DNA of 10,811 nt from Pyrinomonadaceae bacterium (GTDB lineage: Bacteria; Acidobacteriota; Blastocatellia; Pyrinomonadales; Pyrinomonadaceae). The stretch is from assembly GCA_013812565.1 (NCBI GenBank), contig JACCTF010000760.1, positions 1-10,811 on the forward strand, in the 5' to 3' direction. The notes below the pieces were generated by a model, which saw nothing but the letters and a program-made list of their open reading frames with translations, was not told where the DNA came from and searched no databases. The translations under genes were made by a program, and so were the position numbers. Of this stretch, positions 6,147 to 10,811 are shown piece after piece; the stretch's first letter is position 1; each line of letters starts with the position of its first letter.

Positions 6147-7520
6147 ATGAAATTTCTTCACATCGCTGACGTTCACCTCGGCTGCCGCCGGTATAACTTG
6201 GAGGAGCGAACAAAGGATTTCTTCCGCGCTTGGCAGGACGTAATAATTAAACATGCGCTGCCGAACGAACTCGACTTTATGTTAATCGCCGGAGACTTTT
6301 TCAACTCACGCAAGGTTGATCCTCAGACCATGAATCACGCGATCATCGGTTTGCAGTTGTTGAAGGACGCAGGCATTCCGGTACTAGCCATTGAAGGCAA
6401 CCACGATCAGCACGATGCGATTTCAAATTTCAGTTGGCTGCGCTCGCTTTCCCAGTGGGGATACTTGAAGTTGCTCGAACCCGTGCAAGACCCGGCGGGC
6501 GGTTTCCGGCTTGTGCCGTGGGACGAGGAGGAACGCACCGGTTCATACATAGACATCGCCGGGGCGCGCATCTTCGGTTCACACTGGTACGGGACAAGCG
6601 CCAACGTCGCGATCCCGGTGCTGGCAGAATCGATACGGCTCGCGAGCAGTGAAGAACGTTTTCATATCCTGATGCTGCATACCGATGTCGAAGGGCAGCT
6701 TAACCGCCCGCTTCCGGCACTCTCTATCGCGAAGCTGAAAGCGCTTCGTTCGCTGATCCAGTACGTCGCTCTCGGCCATACACACAAACGCTTCGAGCTG
6801 GAGGGATGGGCGCTCAATCCAGGCTCGCTCGAAGCTTGCTCAATTGACGAATACCGCGAGGAGCGCGGCATCTACTTGGTTGAAATCGGTCGTGATCAGC
6901 AAGCACAAACATGCTACATACGCGACTTCGTGCAACGCCCGTTCGCGCGTCTCTCGTTTGATGTCTCCGGCGTGGTTGATGCGGCGGCGGTGCAGGAAGG
7001 CGTGATTGAGAAGGTCCGGCGCGAAGTTAAGGAGCATACGGATGAATCCGAATCTCCTGCGCCGATCATCGAAATTAGTTTGCGCGGACATCTTGGTTTT
7101 AAGAACTCGCTGCTGGAACTGAATCGCATGCGCGACGAAGCGTGCGAGTTAACCGGAGCGCTGCACGTGATGGTGCGTAATCAAAGCGTGCCTGTTGAAT
7201 ATGCGGTTGCTGTTGGATTGGACGTTAACGCTTCGCGGCACGAACGCGAGCGGCGTATCATTGAAGACTTGATTGCGCGCGACACACGCTTCCGAGAGCG
7301 TGCGCGCGATATGACCGAGCTTGTTGTCGAAGCCAAGCGACTCGCGTTAAGCGACGAACCCCCGACGATGATCCTTGATTTGATTGCCCAAAAGCTTGAA
7401 CTAACAGAACGCACCGAAGGCGACGCTGCGCGCGACGAAACACTCGACACACCTGAAATTACAGTCCCGACCACCACAGCGCTTAATGCCATTGAACGAA
7501 ACGCCATCGCAGAAGTATGA
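6147..7520 (+). CDS. sbcD: SbcD/Mre11-type DNA repair exonuclease subunit
   Basis: 457-residue calcineurin-like metallophosphoesterase of the SbcD/Mre11 (COG0420) group, the Mn2+-dependent nuclease that works with the SbcC/Rad50 ATPase on DNA ends and hairpins. All phosphoesterase motifs are present: D8 and H10 in ADVHLG, D50 in IAGDFF, N85 and H86 in GNHDQ, H178 in LMLHTD, and H211 and H213 in ALGHTHKRF. LNPGSLEACSIDEYREERG (223-241) is the strand-loop typical of SbcD after the catalytic core. Residues from about 250 form the capping and partner-binding region, ending in a helical segment near 370-430 and an acidic, Thr-rich tail. The length fits the family. The gene for the SbcC partner is not adjacent, as it usually is, and lies outside the window if present. 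The start has only a weak GGTAAG site, but MKFLHIADVH is the classic N-terminus. Confidence 0.87.
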   Translation: MKFLHIADVHLGCRRYNLEERTKDFFRAWQDVIIKHALPNELDFMLIAGDFFNSRKVDPQTMNHAIIGLQLLKDAGIPVLAIEGNHDQHDAISNFSWLRSLSQWGYLKLLEPVQDPAGGFRLVPWDEEERTGSYIDIAGARIFGSHWYGTSANVAIPVLAESIRLASSEERFHILMLHTDVEGQLNRPLPALSIAKLKALRSLIQYVALGHTHKRFELEGWALNPGSLEACSIDEYREERGIYLVEIGRDQQAQTCYIRDFVQRPFARLSFDVSGVVDAAAVQEGVIEKVRREVKEHTDESESPAPIIEISLRGHLGFKNSLLELNRMRDEACELTGALHVMVRNQSVPVEYAVAVGLDVNASRHERERRIIEDLIARDTRFRERARDMTELVVEAKRLALSDEPPTMILDLIAQKLELTERTEGDAARDETLDTPEITVPTTTALNAIERNAIAEV

Positions 7521-7531
7521 ACGACAAACCC

Positions 7532-7539
7532 AAAGGAGA
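7532..7539 (+). promoter_or_regulatory. Orphan Shine-Dalgarno (AAAGGAGA)
   Basis: AAAGGAGA is the best ribosome-site match in this gap, but no start codon for a real gene follows within 12 bases. The next gene starts at 7628, nearly 90 bases on, and has no site of its own. A hairpin repeat (7544-7611) fills the space between. If that repeat were absent, this site would lie at about normal distance from ATG 7628. Confidence 0.5.
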
Positions 7540-7543
7540 CGCA

Positions 7544-7611
7544 AGTCAGGAGACAGAATAAAAACGGCTGCCGCCATACCATTCTGACTTCTGACTCCTG
7601 ACTCCTGATTT
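7544..7611. mobile_element. MITE-like hairpin repeat with degenerate CTGACTC heptamers
   Basis: The right arm (7581-7609) is a short tandem array of TTCTGAC and CTGACTC units. The left arm (7544-7558, AGTCAGGAGACAGAA) is its reverse complement: 14 of 15 bases pair with 7589-7603. The spacer between contains GGCTGCCGCC. Small non-coding repeats of this style are scattered through many cyanobacterial genomes and, to my recollection, acidobacterial ones; no transposase is encoded, so any movement would need an outside enzyme. Boundaries are uncertain by several bases. Minus-strand reading through it yields the VRSQ-type strings (for example QESEVRS) often seen in spurious hypothetical proteins. 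Confidence 0.55.
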
Positions 7612-7627
7612 CTGGCCTTAACCAACT

Positions 7628-8329
7628 ATGGATGAAATTTTTGACAGAGTGCGCAGTGTGCGGGAACTGCCGCTGTTTCCGCTGCCGGTAGTGCTGTTCC
7701 CCGGCGTGCCGATGCCGTTTCACATCTTCGAGCCGCGTTACCAGCAAATGTTGAGCGATATACGCGCGAGCAATAATCTGTTCGGGGTTTCTTACTTCGA
7801 CGCGAGCGCGTCCGATCAGGACCGTCCGCCAATCGGCCATGTCGGGTGTGCCGCCGAAGTCGTCGAGGTGCAGCAGATGCCGGATGGCCGCTCCAACATT
7901 TTAACGGTCGGCCTCATCCGCTACCGCCTTGAAGCATACGCCGAGCGAGACGAATCTTATCTGATTGGACAAGTCTCTTTTTTCGAGGACGAAGCGGAAG
8001 ACGAAAAGCTGCTCGAGCAACGCGCCCGCGAGGTCTCGGAACTGTTTACGCGGATCGCGCGTGCGGTACGCAGCATCAACGACGAGCGTGCTAGTTTGCC
8101 CGAGTTGCCGGAGGCTCAACCCGAGCGCCTCTCCTTTCTTGTCGCCGGTGCGATGGAGATGGAGGCCGAAGATAAACAGCAACTGCTTGAACTCCTCTCC
8201 ACGGCGAAAAGGCTACAGCGTATACGCGATCTGCTGGCGCAAGCCGTCAGCGGTTACGAAGAGCGGGCGCGCATGCACGGCGTTGCTAAAGGCAACGGGC
8301 ATGGCGGCAAGAAGTTGAATTTTGAATGA
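7628..8329 (+). CDS. Stand-alone Lon N-terminal (substrate-binding) domain protein
   Basis: 233-residue cytosolic protein made of the Lon N-terminal (LonN, PUA-like) domain plus a helical extension, without the AAA+ or Ser-Lys protease domains. The domain opens with ELPLFPLPVVLFPGVPMPFH (13-32) and IFEPRYQQML (33-42), both typical. LTVGLIRYRLE (92-102) is its second signature. Residues 120-213 are mainly helical and charged; the tail (217-233) is rich in Gly, Lys and His and looks disordered. In Lon itself this domain binds substrates; what the free-standing version does is not established. No Shine-Dalgarno precedes the ATG; a good one lies about 90 bases upstream beyond a repeat element. 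Its stop overlaps the next start as ATGA, suggesting translational coupling to the MoaD-MoaE gene. Confidence 0.87.
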   Translation: MDEIFDRVRSVRELPLFPLPVVLFPGVPMPFHIFEPRYQQMLSDIRASNNLFGVSYFDASASDQDRPPIGHVGCAAEVVEVQQMPDGRSNILTVGLIRYRLEAYAERDESYLIGQVSFFEDEAEDEKLLEQRAREVSELFTRIARAVRSINDERASLPELPEAQPERLSFLVAGAMEMEAEDKQQLLELLSTAKRLQRIRDLLAQAVSGYEERARMHGVAKGNGHGGKKLNFE

Positions 8330-9060
8330 ACGAAGCGCCCGACCAGCTACAGAAACGGACAGAAGCGTACGTCAGACTTCGCATCCTCTTCTTCGGCGCA
8401 GCGCGCGACGCGGCGGCGCATGATGAGCTTGAATTCGTGGCGCTCTCTCCGGCAACCACCGCCAGCTTCTTTGAAGAACTGCTTGAGGCCTTCCCGCCGC
8501 TTCGCCGCTTCGCCGGTTCGCTGCTTATCGCCGTAAACCATGAGTATGTGCGTGGGGATCGCGAGCTGCATGACGGCGATGAAGTCGCAATCTTTCCGCC
8601 GGTCAGCGGCGGTGCCGCAGGAGATCATCCACAAGACTTCTTCGAACTCACAACCACTCCCGTAAACATCGGCGAAGTGGCACGCCGGGTTGTGCCGCCC
8701 CGATGCGGCGCGACCGTCACGCTCGATGGTTATGCCCGCGAGTACACCCGCGGGCGGGCCAGAACCTTGTACCTCGTTTATGAAGCGTACGAACCGATGG
8801 CCTTGAGCGAGATGAAACGGCTCGGCGACGAAGCGCATAAGAAATTTGCCATCGCGCATGTCGGCATCGTGCACCGCACGGGGCGTTTGGAGATCGGTGA
8901 AACCAGCGTTTGTATCAGCGTGAGCGCCGCGCACCGGCATGCCGCCTTTGAAGCCTGCGAGTGGATTATTCGTGAGTTGAAGCAGCGTGTGCCGATTTGG
9001 AAAAAGGAAGTGTTTGAGGGCGGGGAAGTGTGGATAGAGGGCGAGGGTGCACCGCTCTGA
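8326..9060 (+). CDS. MoaD-MoaE fusion, molybdopterin synthase (both subunits in one chain)
   Basis: 244-residue fusion of the two molybdopterin synthase subunits, the enzyme that inserts two sulfurs into cyclic pyranopterin monophosphate to make molybdopterin. Residues 16-96 are the ubiquitin-like MoaD: VRLRILFFGAARDAA at the first strand and DEVAIFPPVSGG at the end (G95-G96). A linker of about eight residues leads into MoaE (105-238), with CGATVTLDGYAREYTRGR, then YEAYEPMALSEM, HVGIVHRTGRLEIGE, and HRHAAFEACEWI. The active-site lysines of MoaE correspond to K219 and K226 in LKQRVPIWKKE. In free MoaD the Gly-Gly must be the C-terminus to carry the thiocarboxylate; here it is internal. A natural MoaD-MoaE fusion, MoaX of Mycobacterium tuberculosis, is reported to be cleaved after this position, so processing is plausible. 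The start overlaps the Lon-domain stop. No other moa genes are in view. Confidence 0.9.
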   Translation: MNEAPDQLQKRTEAYVRLRILFFGAARDAAAHDELEFVALSPATTASFFEELLEAFPPLRRFAGSLLIAVNHEYVRGDRELHDGDEVAIFPPVSGGAAGDHPQDFFELTTTPVNIGEVARRVVPPRCGATVTLDGYAREYTRGRARTLYLVYEAYEPMALSEMKRLGDEAHKKFAIAHVGIVHRTGRLEIGETSVCISVSAAHRHAAFEACEWIIRELKQRVPIWKKEVFEGGEVWIEGEGAPL

Positions 9061-9098
9061 TTATTGGTTTTCGACTGACGAGTATCTGAACATCTTGA

Positions 9099-9138
9099 AA
9101 AGAATAAAGGGTGCACCCTCGTGCACCCTTTATTCTTT
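9099..9138. terminator. Bidirectional terminator between convergent moaD-moaE and gyrA
   Basis: A perfect 18-bp stem pairs 9099-9116 (AAAGAATAAAGGGTGCAC) with 9121-9138 around the loop CCTC. The A-rich left flank and T-rich right flank give T-rich tails on both strands. It lies 38 bases after the MoaD-MoaE stop and 21 bases after the gyrA stop, so it can serve both genes. Confidence 0.92.
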
Positions 9139-9159
9139 CCGCTCTCTTTGCGTGGGTAG

Positions 9160-10811
9160 CTACTCGACGATTTCCAGCCCTTCCCCCTCTTCCACCATTG
9201 GCTCAAGCAGCGAAGCGCTTGTGACTTTATCGCCGCCATCGGTTTTGATGAGTCGCACGCCCGAAGCGCTGCGCCCCGTCTTACGAATCACGCTCGCTTC
9301 GATGCGAATCAGCTTACCGTGCTGCGTGATGATCATCAGTTCAGAGTCATCTTCGACCGGAAAGACGGCCACCACTCTGCCGGTCTTCTCCGTCGTCTTC
9401 ATGTTGATGACGCCGCGTCCGCCGCGTGATTGAAGGCGATAGTCGCTGATCTTAGTTTGCTTTCCGTAACCTTGTTCGGAGATTGAAAGCATTCTTTCGT
9501 TATCATCGCTTGAGAGCGCGCACAGCGACACAACGAAGTCGTCGGGCCTGAGTTCGATGCCGCGCACGCCGCGCGTCGCACGACCCATCGGCCGCGCATC
9601 TTTCTCGTCGAAGCGGATCGCCATTCCGCTATGCGTGGCGATAAGGATGCGCTTCGTGCCATCGGTAATTACGACATCCAACAGTTCGTCGCCCTCATCG
9701 ACGTTGATGGCATTGATGCCGTTCAAGCGTATGTTCTGAAACTCGGCCAAGCTCGTCTTCTTGATCACACCCTTGCGCGTCACCATCACCACATAACGAT
9801 CTTCGGAGAAGTCGCGCACGGGAAGGACCCCCGCGAGTTTGCGCTGGGTGGGAATGTTGATCAAGTTAACAACCGCTTTGCCGCGCGCAGCGGTCGCCGC
9901 ATCCGGAATCTCATGAACTTTGAGCTTGTAGACTTGCCCGTCGTCAGTAAGGATCATGATGTAAGAATGCGTTGAGGCGACGAAGATATGCTCGACGAAA
10001 TCACCATTTTTAGCCATCGCGCCGAAGCGCCCTTTGCCGCCGCGCCCCTGCCGGGTGTAGGCCGTAACGGGCGTGCGCTTGATGTAACCGGAGTTGGTCA
10101 CCGTGATCGCCACATCCTCATCGGCGATCAAATCCTCAATCGTGAGTTCAACGCCTTCATCAATGATCTCTGTCCGCCTGGCGTCGCCGAAGTCACGCCG
10201 GACGTCTTCCAACTCTTTGATGATCACACGTCTGAGCGAAGTTTCGCTCGAAAGAATCTCTTCGAGTTCAGCGATGAGACGAATGATTCCTTCGTACTCA
10301 TCTAAAATCCTCTGTCGTTCAAGGGCTGACAAGCGGCGGAGTTGAAGATCAAGAATCGCTTGGGCTTGTAGTTCGGAGAAACCGATGCTTGAAACTACTG
10401 CGCGAAGCTTGGTCAAAAAGCCTGCGAGCGTCAGATCAGCGGGCACGCCCTTCCATCCTTGCGCTTCATTGAGCGCTGCAAAGTTGCCCATCAACCACTG
10501 GCGTGCTTCATCAACCGAGCGCGCGTTGCGAATCAGCGGAATGATGTAGTCAAGGGCATCAATCGCTTTGTTCAGACCTTCGAGGATGTGCGCCCGCGCC
10601 CGCGCTTTGCGAAGCTCGTACTCGGTGCGGCGGCGCACCACCTCGCGCCGGAAGTCGACGAAGGCTTCGAGCATCTGCTTGAGGTTCAGCACGCGCGGCT
10701 GCCCCTCGACAATCGCCAAGTTGATAACGCCGAAAGAGGATTGCATCGGCGTCAACTTGTAGAGTTTATTAAGAAGAACCTGCGGCACCGCGTCGCGCTT
10801 GAGTTCAATAA
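9160..10811 (-). CDS. gyrA: DNA gyrase subunit A, C-terminal part (5' end outside window)
   Basis: About 550 codons of the 3' portion of gyrA; the open frame continues off the right edge. An internal GTG at 10788 is not the start: the frame runs on upstream as IELKRDAVPQ, which is conserved in GyrA. Visible in order are QSSFGVINLAIVEGQPRVLN, the coiled-coil and helical region with AQAILDLQLRRLSALE, then the DNA-wrapping beta-pinwheel domain. QGRGGKG (about 10050-10030) is the Gyr box that distinguishes gyrase A from topoisomerase IV ParC, though its second residue is G where the usual motif has R. A related QSRGGRG occurs later in the pinwheel. The chain ends in an acidic tail, EPMVEEGEGLEIVE. 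The catalytic tyrosine and quinolone-resistance region lie outside. With GyrB it introduces negative supercoils. The gene is convergent with the MoaD-MoaE gene, sharing a terminator. Confidence 0.95.
   Translation of the reverse strand, partial: IELKRDAVPQVLLNKLYKLTPMQSSFGVINLAIVEGQPRVLNLKQMLEAFVDFRREVVRRRTEYELRKARARAHILEGLNKAIDALDYIIPLIRNARSVDEARQWLMGNFAALNEAQGWKGVPADLTLAGFLTKLRAVVSSIGFSELQAQAILDLQLRRLSALERQRILDEYEGIIRLIAELEEILSSETSLRRVIIKELEDVRRDFGDARRTEIIDEGVELTIEDLIADEDVAITVTNSGYIKRTPVTAYTRQGRGGKGRFGAMAKNGDFVEHIFVASTHSYIMILTDDGQVYKLKVHEIPDAATAARGKAVVNLINIPTQRKLAGVLPVRDFSEDRYVVMVTRKGVIKKTSLAEFQNIRLNGINAINVDEGDELLDVVITDGTKRILIATHSGMAIRFDEKDARPMGRATRGVRGIELRPDDFVVSLCALSSDDNERMLSISEQGYGKQTKISDYRLQSRGGRGVINMKTTEKTGRVVAVFPVEDDSELMIITQHGKLIRIEASVIRKTGRSASGVRLIKTDGGDKVTSASLLEPMVEEGEGLEIVE

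Noticed and set aside
7181..7840. 219-residue minus-strand open frame across the sbcD end and the Lon-domain start
   Set aside because: It overlaps two well-supported genes antisense, is Ser/Arg-rich without domain signals, and its VRSQ-like section is only the translated repeat element.
9044..9130. Three copies of GGTGCACC-like sequence at the end of the MoaD-MoaE gene and in the terminator
   Set aside because: Two copies are simply the stem arms of the terminator, and the third falls in coding sequence; a regulatory meaning is not supported.

Overview
This is a moderately GC-rich, gene-dense bacterial chromosomal window with mostly housekeeping content. I see no phage, plasmid, defence or CRISPR signature. 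The protein styles (a long DUF2339 membrane protein, a stand-alone Lon N-terminal domain protein, a fused MoaD-MoaE) and an intergenic heptamer repeat of the TCTGACT/GTCAGGA kind suggest Acidobacteriota, perhaps Blastocatellia. That placement is an inference from recall, not a search result.

Layout from left to right. Positions 1-183 hold no supported gene, only a terminator-like hairpin (95-145); a TAA at 4-6 could be the end of a gene to the left. A polytopic DUF2339 protein (184-2610) is followed by a small coiled-coil-type gene that looks frameshifted (2673-2877). An aldo/keto reductase is read on the minus strand (4107-2986), and its true start is fixed by a strong Shine-Dalgarno. The 4138-4409 gap lies between two divergent genes; its only notable content is a small AT-rich palindrome. 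A short secreted or membrane glycine-zipper protein (4410-4931), built from a duplicated block, ends at a 16-bp-stem terminator.

A second plus-strand block follows: a CysQ/BPNT1-like phosphatase with a TTG start (5143-6003), then an SbcD/Mre11-type nuclease (6147-7520) behind a perfect TATAAT box, a Lon N-terminal domain protein (7628-8329), and a MoaD-MoaE fusion (8326-9060) that overlaps the previous stop by ATGA. A perfect 18-bp hairpin (9099-9138) separates this block from the convergent gyrA, whose C-terminal part runs off the right edge on the minus strand (9160-10811).

The genes do not form one pathway. The themes are DNA maintenance (SbcD-like, GyrA), molybdopterin synthesis (MoaD-MoaE) and nucleotide or sulfur-metabolite turnover (CysQ-like). 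The most interesting point is a roughly 70-bp hairpin repeat between sbcD and the Lon-domain gene. It appears to have landed between a good Shine-Dalgarno (7532-7539) and the start codon it would have served (7628). The MoaD-MoaE fusion, in which the functional C-terminal Gly-Gly is internal, is the second point worth following.
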